A stretch of 64,000 bases of DNA, from the NCBI RefSeq assembly GCF_008642355.1, contig NZ_CP029193.1, positions 3,124,001-3,188,000 on the forward strand. Direction: 5' to 3'. Below are positions 16,891 to 24,999 of this stretch, piece after piece. The notes below the pieces were generated by a model that did not search any database, was not told where the DNA came from, and worked only from the letters and a program-made list of their open reading frames with translations. Source of the stretch: Streptomyces venezuelae (GTDB lineage: Bacteria > Actinomycetota > Actinomycetes > Streptomycetales > Streptomycetaceae). The position numbers and the translations under genes were made by a program. Each line of letters opens with the position of its first letter. The first letter of the stretch is position 1.

Positions 16891-18231
16891 TCACACATCG
16901 GCGTAGCTGAGCTGCGTCTTCTCCCCGGTGTCGGCTGTCGCGGTCGTACGGGCGACCGGCCGCCGAAGGTATACGAAGCAGGTGACCCCGGCGCACACCC
17001 CGTAGAAGGCGAGAAAGGCGAGATAGGCGCCGGTGCCGGAGCCGACCGTCTGGAAGGACTGCCGCAGCGCGAGGTTGATGCCGAGCCCGCCGAGCCCGCC
17101 GACGGCCCCGATCAGCCCCATGGCCGCACCGGAGAGCCGCCTCCCCTCGGCGGCGGCGTCCTCCCCCGTGAGGCCCCGGGCCTCGGCCTTGGCCTGGAAG
17201 ATCCCGGGGATCATCTTGTACGTGGAACCGTTGCCGAGCCCCGTCAGCACGAAGAGCGCGACGAAGGCGCCGACGAAGAGCGGCAGCGACTCGCGCATGG
17301 AGGCGATGACGACGACGCCGGTCGCGGCGCCCATGCCGAGGAAGTTCCACAGCGTGATGCGGGCCCCGCCGAACCGGTCGGCGAGCCGCCCGCCGAAGGG
17401 CCGCACGAGCGAGCCGAGCAACGGCCCGACGAAGGTGAGCTGCGCGGCCTCCAGCGGCGTACGCCCGAACTGCGTCTGCAGGACGAGCCCGAAGGCGAAC
17501 CCGTACCCGATGAACGAGCCGAAGGTCCCCACGTAGAGGAACGACATGATCCACGTGTGCGGATCACGAACGGCGGCCTTGACGGCGCCGGTGTCATTGC
17601 GCACGGAGGAGATGCTGTCCATGAAGAGGTAGGCGCAGAGGGCGGACATCAGAATGAAGGGAATGTAGACCCCGAGCACGACACGGGGTCCGCCTCCCGC
17701 CCCGATGACGGCGAGCCCCACGAGCTGCACGACGGGCACACCGATGTTGCCGCCCCCGGCGTTGAGCCCGAGCGCCCACCCTTTCTCCCGCAGCGGGAAG
17801 AAGGAGTTGATGTTGGTCATGCTGGAGGCGAAGTTGCCTCCGCCGACGCCGGTGAGCAGCGCGCACAGCATGAAGGTGCTGTACGAGGTCCCGGGCTCCA
17901 TCACCACGAACGCGGCGACGGTGGGCAGCAGCAGCAGGGACGCGGCGATGACGGTCCAGTTCCGCCCCCCGAACCGGGCGACGGCGAAGGTGTAGGGCAC
18001 GCGGACGACGGCGCCGACGAGGGTCGCCATCGACACGAGGAAGAACTTGCCGGCGGCGTCGATCCCGTACTCGGGCCCCATGAACAGGACCATCACCGAC
18101 CAGAGGCTCCAGACGGAGAACCCGACGTGCTCGGACAGCACGGAGAACACGAGATTCCGCCGGGCGACCCTCTCCCCGCCCTCCTCCTTCCAGAACCTCT
18201 CGTCCTCCGGCTCCCACCGCTCGATCCACAT
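16891..18231 (-). CDS. narK: NarK-type nitrate/nitrite MFS transporter
   Basis: Polytopic carrier of 446 residues with about 12 membrane segments. The nitrate signature is present: SMTNINSFFPLREKGWALGLNAGGGNIGVPVVQL, the Gly-rich loop of the NarK/NNP family, with a second similar motif RRLSGAAMGLIGAVGGLGG. The start is ATG 18231 (MWIERWEPEDERFW) with GGAGG six bases upstream; the frame is open far upstream but only by overlap with other genes. It could import nitrate, export nitrite or exchange the two. The neighbouring HemD-winged-helix gene is a plausible regulator. No nitrate reductase is in the window. Confidence 0.92.
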   Translation of the reverse strand: MWIERWEPEDERFWKEEGGERVARRNLVFSVLSEHVGFSVWSLWSVMVLFMGPEYGIDAAGKFFLVSMATLVGAVVRVPYTFAVARFGGRNWTVIAASLLLLPTVAAFVVMEPGTSYSTFMLCALLTGVGGGNFASSMTNINSFFPLREKGWALGLNAGGGNIGVPVVQLVGLAVIGAGGGPRVVLGVYIPFILMSALCAYLFMDSISSVRNDTGAVKAAVRDPHTWIMSFLYVGTFGSFIGYGFAFGLVLQTQFGRTPLEAAQLTFVGPLLGSLVRPFGGRLADRFGGARITLWNFLGMGAATGVVVIASMRESLPLFVGAFVALFVLTGLGNGSTYKMIPGIFQAKAEARGLTGEDAAAEGRRLSGAAMGLIGAVGGLGGLGINLALRQSFQTVGSGTGAYLAFLAFYGVCAGVTCFVYLRRPVARTTATADTGEKTQLSYADV

Positions 18232-18392
18232 CTCACGCCTCCAGGGGTAGTCCGCGACCAGCGGCCGACCCCCCGAAACTAGGGACTCCGCGTTTCCCCC
18301 CTGTACCGCCCGATGACCACGACGGAACGTTGGGCTCACGGGGGTGGGGCGGGGGGTGGTGAGGAGATGGTGCGGAGGCGGGTTCCCGGGCG

Positions 18393-18436
18393 ACTCAGCG
18401 GTTGGTGGACTGCAGCTCAGCGGTTGATGGACTGCA
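18393..18436. repeat. 22-bp tandem duplication covering the stop codon of a secreted-protein gene
   Basis: Two adjacent 22-bp units (18393-18414 and 18415-18436), differing at two positions. The inner copy encodes the last residues QSINR and the TGA stop of the gene at 18417; the outer copy is the duplicate beyond the stop. Confidence 0.7.
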
Positions 18437-19463
18437 CTTCCTCGACCTCGACCCGCTGGTCGGCGCCGAACTGCCCCTCGGGAAGGTCGCCGCCCTCGCC
18501 GGTGGTGCTGGTCCAGCTGATCTTCCAGGTGACGGTGGCGCGGAGGTTGTACGCGTCGCCGTCCGACGAGCGCAGGTACTTCACGCCGCACGGCGGATCC
18601 GTGTCGGCGGGGGTGCCCTTGGCGCGCGGCACGCCGATCTTGCCGCCCTCGATGGGGCACTCCCCGGAGGCGGGATAGGTCTCGGCGTCCTCCGTGCCGG
18701 GGTCGATCGACAGGGACACGGGTTCGGCCGTCGTGGTCGCGGAGAGCCCGGACCCGGGGATGCTCGCGGTGACGGAGACCTTCTTGAACTTCGCCTTGTC
18801 CAGCCAGGCCCAGGTCGGCAGGTTCACCTTCGTCGTGCCTTCGGGCGCAAGCTCGATCTCGGTGCTGGGCACGGGCAGTTCGTCGTAGGCGTACTCGGCG
18901 AGGATCTTCGGGGAGACCGCGAGGGGCTCCTTGGGCGTCTCGCCCTCCTCCACCCAGAAGGGGAGCTTGTTGCAGGAGTTGGCCTCGGGGTCGTTCTTGC
19001 GCTTCTCGTTGATGGTCGCCGCCCAGAACTGTCCCTTGCCCTGCTTGTCGAGGTTGTAGTTCTTGTAGGGGTGACCTTCCTTGAAGTACGAGTCGAACAC
19101 CCCGCCCACGAGCTCGCCGACGCCGAGCATCCCCACCTGCCGGATCGCCTTGACGATGGCCTGGATCTGCTTCGGGGAGTACGCGGGCTCGTACCAGCAG
19201 GCCGGTGGGTTCCAGTTGCTGTCGGCGGGGGTGAGCGTGCCGGTCTTGGCGGTTTCGCGGGCGCCGTTGACGGTCGTCTGGATCTTGGTCTGGACGGTGA
19301 GGTTGCGGTCCTGGCGTCCCCCCATCGCCTCCGAGTTCTCCGTCGTGCCCGTCGCCTCGTGCCCGCCGCGGGCGTATGCGGCGGAACCGGGAAGTGCGGT
19401 CAGGGCCAGCACCAGGACAGGGACCGTCCAGCGGCCTGCCGTGTGCTTGTTCGCTACGCGCAT
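18417..19463 (-). CDS. Secreted protein of unknown function
   Basis: 348 residues. A clear Sec signal peptide spans residues 1-31 (basic MRVANKHTAGR, hydrophobic WTVPVLVLALTALPGSA, cleavage near AYA). The mature part has paired cysteines (CWYEP, SCNKLPFW, GECPIEGG, PPCGVKYL) that may form disulphides outside the cell, and beta-rich segments (KVNLPTWAWLDKAKFKKVSVTASIPGSGLSATTTAEPVSLSI). I do not recognise the family. The start ATG 19463 lies 10 bases inside the upstream lipoprotein gene, so the pair is translationally coupled and probably works together at the envelope. The last 22 bp are duplicated past the stop. Confidence 0.8.
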   Translation of the reverse strand: MRVANKHTAGRWTVPVLVLALTALPGSAAYARGGHEATGTTENSEAMGGRQDRNLTVQTKIQTTVNGARETAKTGTLTPADSNWNPPACWYEPAYSPKQIQAIVKAIRQVGMLGVGELVGGVFDSYFKEGHPYKNYNLDKQGKGQFWAATINEKRKNDPEANSCNKLPFWVEEGETPKEPLAVSPKILAEYAYDELPVPSTEIELAPEGTTKVNLPTWAWLDKAKFKKVSVTASIPGSGLSATTTAEPVSLSIDPGTEDAETYPASGECPIEGGKIGVPRAKGTPADTDPPCGVKYLRSSDGDAYNLRATVTWKISWTSTTGEGGDLPEGQFGADQRVEVEEVQSINR

Positions 19464-20122
19464 TCCTTCGCCGCCTTCTCGCTGAACACGCGCGTCGTCT
19501 GCCACACCCCGGAGTCGTTCTTCTCCAGGCGGGTGTTGTAGAAGATGTAGTCCTTCGCAGTGGCCGGCGCGTCCCCGGACGACCTGTCGACCTTGCCCGT
19601 CTTGCGATCCTTGGGATAGGTCTGGGTGTCATCCATGCAGTACGTCACCGCAGCGGCGCCCCCCTTGAGGAACGTGACCTGACGATTGAAGTACCGGGTG
19701 GTCCCCACGAAGCTCTTGCCGTCCTTGCGGTAACCCTCCACGTACTTGGCCGCCGAAAGAAGCGCGTCCCCCGCCGAGTAGAACTTGAGCGCGGGGTACC
19801 CCTTCGCCTCCCCTGTGATGGCCTCGTCGACCGACTCGATCCGCCGCTCGTTGTCGGCCAGTACCGCGTCCTTCTTCGCGTCGCCGGTCTTGCGGCCCTC
19901 GAAGATGTTCTTCACGTCCTTCGGAAGTCTGATCTCCGGCCGGTCGACCCCGTCGTCCGACGCCTTCGGCGACGGCGAAGCGGACGTGGACGCGCCATTG
20001 TCGGCGCCCGCGATCTTGTCGCTGTCCTTGGAGTCGTCGCCACCGCCTCCGCAGGCGGAGAGCGAAAGGGCGGCCACAGCAGCCATGGCGGCCGCTGAGA
20101 GCAGGGCAGGACGACGGTTCAC
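19454..20122 (-). CDS. Putative lipoprotein, unknown function
   Basis: 222 residues. Signal peptide with lipobox LSAC (Cys24 from the GTG start at 20122, which has AGGAG seven bases upstream), so it is probably anchored in the membrane outer face. A Ser/Asp/Lys-rich linker (about 25-60) precedes a domain with PALKFYSAGDALLSAAKYVEGYRKDGKSFVG and VTYCMDDTQTYPKDRKTGKVD, resembling small secreted alpha+beta domains often seen in actinobacterial lipoproteins. The gene overlaps the next secreted-protein gene by 10 bases. Function unknown. Confidence 0.8.
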   Translation of the reverse strand: MNRRPALLSAAAMAAVAALSLSACGGGGDDSKDSDKIAGADNGASTSASPSPKASDDGVDRPEIRLPKDVKNIFEGRKTGDAKKDAVLADNERRIESVDEAITGEAKGYPALKFYSAGDALLSAAKYVEGYRKDGKSFVGTTRYFNRQVTFLKGGAAAVTYCMDDTQTYPKDRKTGKVDRSSGDAPATAKDYIFYNTRLEKNDSGVWQTTRVFSEKAAKECA

Positions 20123-20334
20123 TACGAGCTCCTGGTGAGGGGAGGATTCTCTGCAGTGAACCAAGCTATCCAGGGAGGAAAGGCCGGGTCACGTCGAGCC
20201 CGCACCCCGCACCCGGCATACGCGGACATACCATCCGCACACTCGCGCCATTGCCGCAAAACAATCACCGGCTACGCCCAGTTGGTCACCGACCGCTCCG
20301 GCGCGGGACCGGGGCACCTGTTCGCAGCCCGTAA

Positions 20335-20382
20335 CAGCAACTGGCCCAGCAACCGGCGCAGCAACCGGCGCAGCAACCGGCC
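20335..20382. repeat. 12-bp tandem repeat, four copies
   Basis: Four copies of CAGCAACCGGCG (first and last slightly degenerate) in the 270-bp gap between the lipoprotein gene and marR. No gene is supported here. Confidence 0.7.
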
Positions 20383-20392
20383 TGGAGCGCCG

Positions 20393-20911
20393 TCACCCCA
20401 AGTGCGTATCCCCCAGCGACACGAGAAGCCGCCGCAACGCCCCGTCGAGGGAGGCACGTTCCTCGGGGGAGAGGGCGGCGAGCATCCGCTCCTCGTTCGC
20501 GATGTGGTCCACGACCGCGCGGTCCACGAGGTCGCGGCCGGCGTCCGTGAGGCGGACGCGGATGGCGCGGCGGTCGTTCGGGTCCGGGTGGCGTTCGATC
20601 AGGCCCTTGCGTTCGAGTTTGTCGAGGCGGTTCGTAATGGCACCGGACGTCACCATCGCGGTCTTGAGGAGCCCACCCGCGGTGAGTTCGTGCGGGGCGC
20701 CGACGCGGCGCAGCGTGGCGAGGACGTCGAACTCCGCGAACTCCAGGCCGTACTCGACGAAGACCCGTTTCATGCCCTTGCTCAGCAGGTGGTCCGCCCG
20801 CTTGATGCGGCCGACCAGGGCCATCGCGTCCAGCTGCGCGAGGTCCAGGTCGGGACGTTCACGGCGCCACTGACTCCGCAGTTCATCGATGGCGTCGTCG
20901 GCGTCGGTCAT
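20393..20911 (-). CDS. MarR-family transcriptional regulator
   Basis: Winged-helix repressor of 172 residues. The DNA-binding core is FAEFDVLATLRRVGAPHELTAGGLLKTAMVTSGAITNRLDKLERKGLIERHPDPNDRRAIRVRLTDAGRDL (about 58-128). It is divergent from the EamA exporter at 21037 with a palindromic operator between (20982-20995), the standard MarR-exporter arrangement; it should repress itself and the exporter until a ligand binds. The start may be either of two adjacent ATG codons (20914 or 20911). Confidence 0.92.
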   Translation of the reverse strand: MTDADDAIDELRSQWRRERPDLDLAQLDAMALVGRIKRADHLLSKGMKRVFVEYGLEFAEFDVLATLRRVGAPHELTAGGLLKTAMVTSGAITNRLDKLERKGLIERHPDPNDRRAIRVRLTDAGRDLVDRAVVDHIANEERMLAALSPEERASLDGALRRLLVSLGDTHLG

Positions 20912-20933
20912 CATGTCTCCCCTCCACAGCTTC

Positions 20934-20995
20934 TCTCAACGTTCAGATACTTGACGTTCACAGGACTCGGGTCCATATTTATCTCAACGTTGAGA
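20934..20995. promoter_or_regulatory. MarR operator: perfect palindrome TCTCAACGTTGAGA plus an imperfect copy
   Basis: TCTCAACGTTGAGA at 20982-20995 is perfectly self-complementary and lies 41 bases before the EamA start. An imperfect copy, TCTCAACGTTCAGA, is at 20934-20947, 23 bases before the MarR start. The spacing puts one site in front of each divergent gene. Confidence 0.75.
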
Positions 20996-21036
20996 ATAAC
21001 AGCGTTCAGGGAACGACGAGGGGGCCAGGGACCGTC

Positions 21037-22137
21037 ATGTCCGATACCAGGATCAAGAGCACCAGCATCAACACACCGCGCCGACCGCAGACTTCTACCG
21101 TGGAACAGAGCACGGAACCGAGGTGGGAACCGGGCGCGGGACCGGGAGTGGGGCAGAGCGTGGAACGGGGCGCGGAAAAGAACGCATCCGCCCCGACCAC
21201 CCGGCCCCAGGCACGTCCTGCGGCCCACCCCACGGCCCACCCCACGGCCCGACCCTCCGCCAGAACCTCCGCCAAAGCCGCCGCCGGCTTCGCCGCGCTC
21301 GCCGCCATCGGCCCCGCCACCTGGGGCACGACCTACGTCACCACCACCGAACTCCTCCCCCCGGACCGCCCGTTGCTCGCCGCCGCGCTCCGCGCACTGC
21401 CCGCCGGGCTCATCCTGCTCGCCCTCACCCGGCGGCTCCCGAGCGGTGACTGGTGGTGGAAGGCGGCCGTCCTCGGCATCCTCAACTTCGGCGCCTTCTT
21501 CCCGCTCCTCTTCTTCGGCGCCTACCACCTGCCCGGTGGCGTCGCCTCGACGATCAGCGCGGTCATGCCGCTGCTCGTCGCGGGCTTCGGCATCGGCGTA
21601 CTGAAGGTGCGCCCCACCCGCCGCACGCTGCTCGCGGGCCTGGTCGGCGTCGCGGGCGTCGCGCTCCTCGTCCTGCGCGGCAGCGCCACCGTCGACCTCG
21701 CCGGCATCGTGGCGATGCTGACGGCGACCACCTTGATGGCCCTCGCCGTGGTGCTCAGCAAGCGATGGGGCCGCCCCGAGGGCGTCTCACTGCTCGCCCT
21801 CACCGGGTGGCAGCTGACCGTGGGCGGGCTGGTCCTGGCGCCCATCGCCCTCACCGCCGAGGGCCTTCCGGACCACTTCACCGGGGCCAACATCGCCGGC
21901 TACACGTACCTCGGCATCATCGGCACGGCCCTCGCGTACGCCCTCTGGTTCCGCGGCATCGAACGACTCCCCGCGTCGTCCGTGTCCTTCCTCGGCCTGG
22001 CCAACCCGGTCGTCGCGACACTCGCCGGCCTGGTGGTCCTCGGCCAGACGCTCACCGTGTGGCAGGTGGCCGGACTGGTCCTCGTCCTGGGCAGCGTCGT
22101 GCTGGGCCAGAGCCGCAGCAAGGCACCCCGCGCATAG
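21037..22137 (+). CDS. EamA/DMT-family exporter
   Basis: Drug/metabolite transporter of 366 residues with ten predicted membrane segments in two EamA repeats. The first contains AAIGPATWGTTYVTTTELLPPDRP and ALRALPAGLILLALTRRLP, the second LTATTLMALAVVLSKRWGRPEG and YTYLGIIGTALAYALWFRGIERLP. An N-terminal tail of about 80 residues (His/Pro/Thr-rich, with AAHPTAHPTARPSA) precedes the first helix and is not typical; an internal start is possible. It is divergent from the MarR gene, its likely regulator. Substrate unknown. Confidence 0.88.
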   Translation: MSDTRIKSTSINTPRRPQTSTVEQSTEPRWEPGAGPGVGQSVERGAEKNASAPTTRPQARPAAHPTAHPTARPSARTSAKAAAGFAALAAIGPATWGTTYVTTTELLPPDRPLLAAALRALPAGLILLALTRRLPSGDWWWKAAVLGILNFGAFFPLLFFGAYHLPGGVASTISAVMPLLVAGFGIGVLKVRPTRRTLLAGLVGVAGVALLVLRGSATVDLAGIVAMLTATTLMALAVVLSKRWGRPEGVSLLALTGWQLTVGGLVLAPIALTAEGLPDHFTGANIAGYTYLGIIGTALAYALWFRGIERLPASSVSFLGLANPVVATLAGLVVLGQTLTVWQVAGLVLVLGSVVLGQSRSKAPRA

Positions 22138-22166
22138 CCACCCCCTTCCTGCCCCGAGGAGCCCCC

Positions 22167-22702
22167 ATGTTGCGCATCGCAGTCTTCGGAGCCGCCGGAA
22201 ACGCCAAAAGCCGCGTCGTCACCGAAGCCCTCGCCCGCGGCCACGAGGTCACCGCGGTCGTCCGCGCCCCGTCCCGCTGCCCCGACCTGAACCCGGACGC
22301 CATCCACCGCACCGGCGACGCGCAGAACCCGGACCACGTAGCCGCCTTGCCCACCGGCCAGCACGTCATCGTCGCCGCGACAAGACCCGCTCAGGTCGCG
22401 AGGCCGAACGCGCGGCGATCACCAGACCACTCCTGTCCGGCCTCGCCCGCGCCCCCGACGCCCTGAGCCTCATCGTCATCGGCGGCGCGGGCGGCCTGAT
22501 GGTCCCCGGCACGGAGGCCGCCTCGCCATCGACGACCCGCGGTACGTCCCCCACGGCCTGGCGTCACATCGCCGAGGCGCCCAACGCCCAGTACGAGGCA
22601 CTGCGCACGGCGGACACGCGAGTGTCCTGGACGTACATCAGCCCCGCCGCCCGCTGCGCCCCGGGCACGCGCACGGGCAAGTACCGCCTCGGCAAGGACG
22701 AC
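22167..22702 (+). pseudogene. Decayed NAD(P)H-binding (NmrA/SDR-like) protein gene
   Basis: Starts well at ATG 22167 with GAGGAG upstream and a Rossmann motif (RIAVFGAAGNAKSRVVTEALARGHEVTAVVRAP). The similarity is then spread over different frames: VIVAATRPA in the first, LIVIGGAGGLMVPGT in the second, GRLAIDDPRYVP in a third, and WRHIAEAPNAQYEALRTADTRVSWTYISPAA in the second again. At least three frameshifts are needed, and the C-terminus after KYRLGKDD is missing. An intact relative would be about 210 residues. It lies 29 bases after the EamA gene, so it was probably its operon partner. Confidence 0.8.
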
Positions 22703-22765
22703 AACGACCCGCCGACACACACGCCGACGCACCCGCCCCACACGGCAGTTACGCCCGCGCGGCCG

Positions 22766-23362
22766 CTACTTCCCCGGGACCTTCCACGTCACCTGCTTGC
22801 CGTCCTCCTTGGCCGACCAGCGGACCTCGAGGTTCTTCGAGCCCTCGGGGATCAGGTACGTCTCGCACAGGACGTGCGTCTCGCCCTTCTTCCAGCCCTC
22901 CAGGTCCAGCTCGTCCTCGCAGCCAGGCGCGTCCTCGGGGGCGCCGATGAGGAGGCCGCCGCGGGTGCCGTCCGCGTAGATCTCCGTCGTCTCGGCCACG
23001 TCCGGCGTGTCCGTGAGCGGGGCGCCGGCCTTGTGCGTGATCTTCATGTGGGCGGTCGCCACGACCAGGCCCTTCGCCTGCTTCGGGTCGGAGACCAGCT
23101 TCTTGGTCTCGGCCGCCGTACCGACGTCGATCTTCTCCGCGGCGACGTCGTACGTGACGGTGGCCTTGTCCTCCTTGACCTGGCCCGTGGTGGTCTCGCC
23201 GGCCTTCAGCGCGGTCGGCTCCGCGGGCTTGTTCTGCGACTTGGGGGCGTCCGCCTTCTTGTCGTCCGACTTCTTGTCGTCACCGCCGCCGCAGGCGGTG
23301 AGGGCGAGGGCGAGCACGGCGACGGGCGCGGCGATGCGCAGCGCGGTCTTCCTGTACAGCAA
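22766..23362 (-). CDS. Putative secreted lipoprotein
   Basis: 198 residues with signal peptide and lipobox LTAC (KTALRIAAPVAVLALALTAC), followed by a Lys/Asp-rich linker (DDKKSDDKKADAPKSQNKP) and a beta-rich domain (about 60-198; GQVKEDKATVTYDVAAEKIDVG, CEDELDLEGWKKGETHVLCETYLIPEG). A Cys pair in this domain may form a disulphide. The layout resembles DUF4352-type extracellular domains, but I cannot assign it firmly. The start is TTG 23362, with AGGAG five bases upstream; the frame is open much further upstream without any similarity. Confidence 0.78.
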   Translation of the reverse strand: MLYRKTALRIAAPVAVLALALTACGGGDDKKSDDKKADAPKSQNKPAEPTALKAGETTTGQVKEDKATVTYDVAAEKIDVGTAAETKKLVSDPKQAKGLVVATAHMKITHKAGAPLTDTPDVAETTEIYADGTRGGLLIGAPEDAPGCEDELDLEGWKKGETHVLCETYLIPEGSKNLEVRWSAKEDGKQVTWKVPGK

Positions 23363-23831
23363 AGGAACTCCTGGCAGAGGGTGGGCCCGCCGCGCGGCAT
23401 GCGGTCGTCCGGCGCGTACGGCGGGGAAGAGCCGCCAGCTTAGGAGTCGGCTACGCGCAGCGTCGAGATCATTACGACCCATGAGGGGAGAATGGTTCGC
23501 TAATGCGATGCTGGCGCGTCGGCGGGGCATGGGAAAGAGCGGATGCGGGTGCGTCGGCAGGGCATCGGTAGGAACGGAAGCTGTACGTCCGGCTCCTGTC
23601 GGCCGCAGCGATCCGCCACGTCCACATTCGTTCGCCCCAGCGAATTCGGCCACCCTGCGAGGAGTGCGCAAACCGCATCTCTCCCGCGCCGAACGCCCTC
23701 TTTTACCGCGGCATTTCGAATCATTGCGGGCGCAGCGTCACACGTAACGTTCGCACAACGTCATTGCGTGGTCACTGTGAAGACCGGCGCCGCCCCACCC
23801 TCCGGCGTCCGGCGTCCGGCGTCCGGCTGGC
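23363..23831. other. 469-bp intergenic region
   Basis: No convincing gene. It holds a 15-bp direct repeat, GCGTCGGC(G/A)GGGCAT, at 23516-23530 and 23551-23565, and a short run of about 3.5 copies of TCCGGCG at 23801-23826, just after the LysR stop. The promoter of the lipoprotein gene should lie at its left. Confidence 0.55.
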
Positions 23832-24896
23832 TTAACCCTCCCCACCCGTACCCCCACACCTGCCCCTGCCCCTGCCGCTGCCGCCGCCCCTCATCATGAT
23901 GAGCGCGTCCGTCGCGGGCAGCCATCCATCCGGCGGTCTCTCCAGCCATCCCTCCTCGGCGGCGAGGGACGCCGCCGCCTCCCGCAAGGCGGTGACACCC
24001 GGGTGGATCAGCCCTTTGCGCCACACCATCGACACGGGCGACAGCGGAACGGGATCGACGAGCGGTCGCAGCTCGGCTCCCGGCATGGCCGGGAAGTCCA
24101 CCACCGCCAGGACCGGGTTCCGGTTCTTCGCCATGACCCGTTCGAATTCCTCGGGTCCGACGGCGAGCGGCGCGGGCGGCGCGACGTCGATGCCGCGCCC
24201 ACCGGCGCCCCGCCCCGCGAAGAGCAGCCGCGCGAGTCCCGTCCACTCCGTCGTCCTCGGGTTGCCCGCCCCCGCGTACACGGTCTCCCCCGCGAGCGCG
24301 TCGAGCGGCACCTCGTCGAGCTCCGCGAGCGGGTGGCCGGCGGGCAGCAGCACCGCCATCGGCTCGTACCGCACGGGCTGGTGGTCGAGGCCCGCCCGCA
24401 GCGCCGGGTCGAGCCCCGCGTACCGCCCGAAGGACACGTCGAGCCGTCCGGCGACGATCTCGGCGGCGGAACCCGTGAGGCCACTCTCGAAGCGGGCCAT
24501 CAGCTCGCACTCCGGGGCCAGCGCGCGGGCCCGCTCCAGGATGCGGCCGAAGGCCAGGCCGGGGCTGTTCAGGTCGACGAGGAGCGGACGCGCCGCGCCC
24601 GCGGCGGCGGCGACCAGGTCGTCCTGGGCCTCCAGGACGCGTCGCGCGTACGGCAGCAGCCGTTCGCCGTCGGCGGTCAGCGTGACCTGCCGCGTGGTGC
24701 GGGAGAAGAGCTCGGCGCCCAACTCCCGCTCCAGGCGCCGCACATCGCGGCTCAGCGCCTGTTGCGCGACGTAGAGCCTGGCGGCCGCCCGCGTGAAGTG
24801 CAGCTCCTCCGCCACGGCGACGAAGGCGCGCAGCAGCCTGGGGTCCACGTCACGGCGGTGTACGGCGACGGCTGGCGCTTCCGGGGGCATCGTCAT
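23832..24896 (-). CDS. LysR-family transcriptional regulator
   Basis: 354 residues. The N-terminal winged helix-turn-helix (about 18-78) reads DPRLLRAFVAVAEELHFTRAAARLYVAQQALSRDVRRLERELGAELFSRTTR, followed by a LysR substrate domain. The C-terminal 20 residues are an odd Gly/Arg-rich tail (MMRGGGSGRGRGRCGG), from G-rich sequence near the stop. It is divergent from the MFS gene at 25000 with 103 bp between them and is its likely regulator. Confidence 0.9.
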   Translation of the reverse strand: MTMPPEAPAVAVHRRDVDPRLLRAFVAVAEELHFTRAAARLYVAQQALSRDVRRLERELGAELFSRTTRQVTLTADGERLLPYARRVLEAQDDLVAAAAGAARPLLVDLNSPGLAFGRILERARALAPECELMARFESGLTGSAAEIVAGRLDVSFGRYAGLDPALRAGLDHQPVRYEPMAVLLPAGHPLAELDEVPLDALAGETVYAGAGNPRTTEWTGLARLLFAGRGAGGRGIDVAPPAPLAVGPEEFERVMAKNRNPVLAVVDFPAMPGAELRPLVDPVPLSPVSMVWRKGLIHPGVTALREAAASLAAEEGWLERPPDGWLPATDALIMMRGGGSGRGRGRCGGTGGEG

Positions 24897-24907
24897 CGCA
24901 GGAAACT

Positions 24908-24932
24908 ACAAGCCCTCACAAGGACTTACAAC
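24908..24932. promoter_or_regulatory. Three ACAA(G/C) boxes spaced by one helical turn
   Basis: ACAAG at 24908-24912, ACAAG at 24918-24922 and ACAAC at 24928-24932 lie exactly 10 bases apart, right in front of the LysR start and within the divergent region shared with the MFS gene. The period suggests binding on one face of the helix, probably by the LysR protein. Confidence 0.4.
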
Positions 24933-24999
24933 GGGAATGCGTGAATAGGGGTTCAGGAGGTGTTGGACCCCGTCCGGCGCCCCCGGCGAGGGTGTGCGC

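Noticed and set aside
16891..19632. A 913-residue NarK reading frame
   Set aside because: The upstream part overlaps the secreted-protein gene out of frame; NarK begins at ATG 18231 with GGAGG six bases before.
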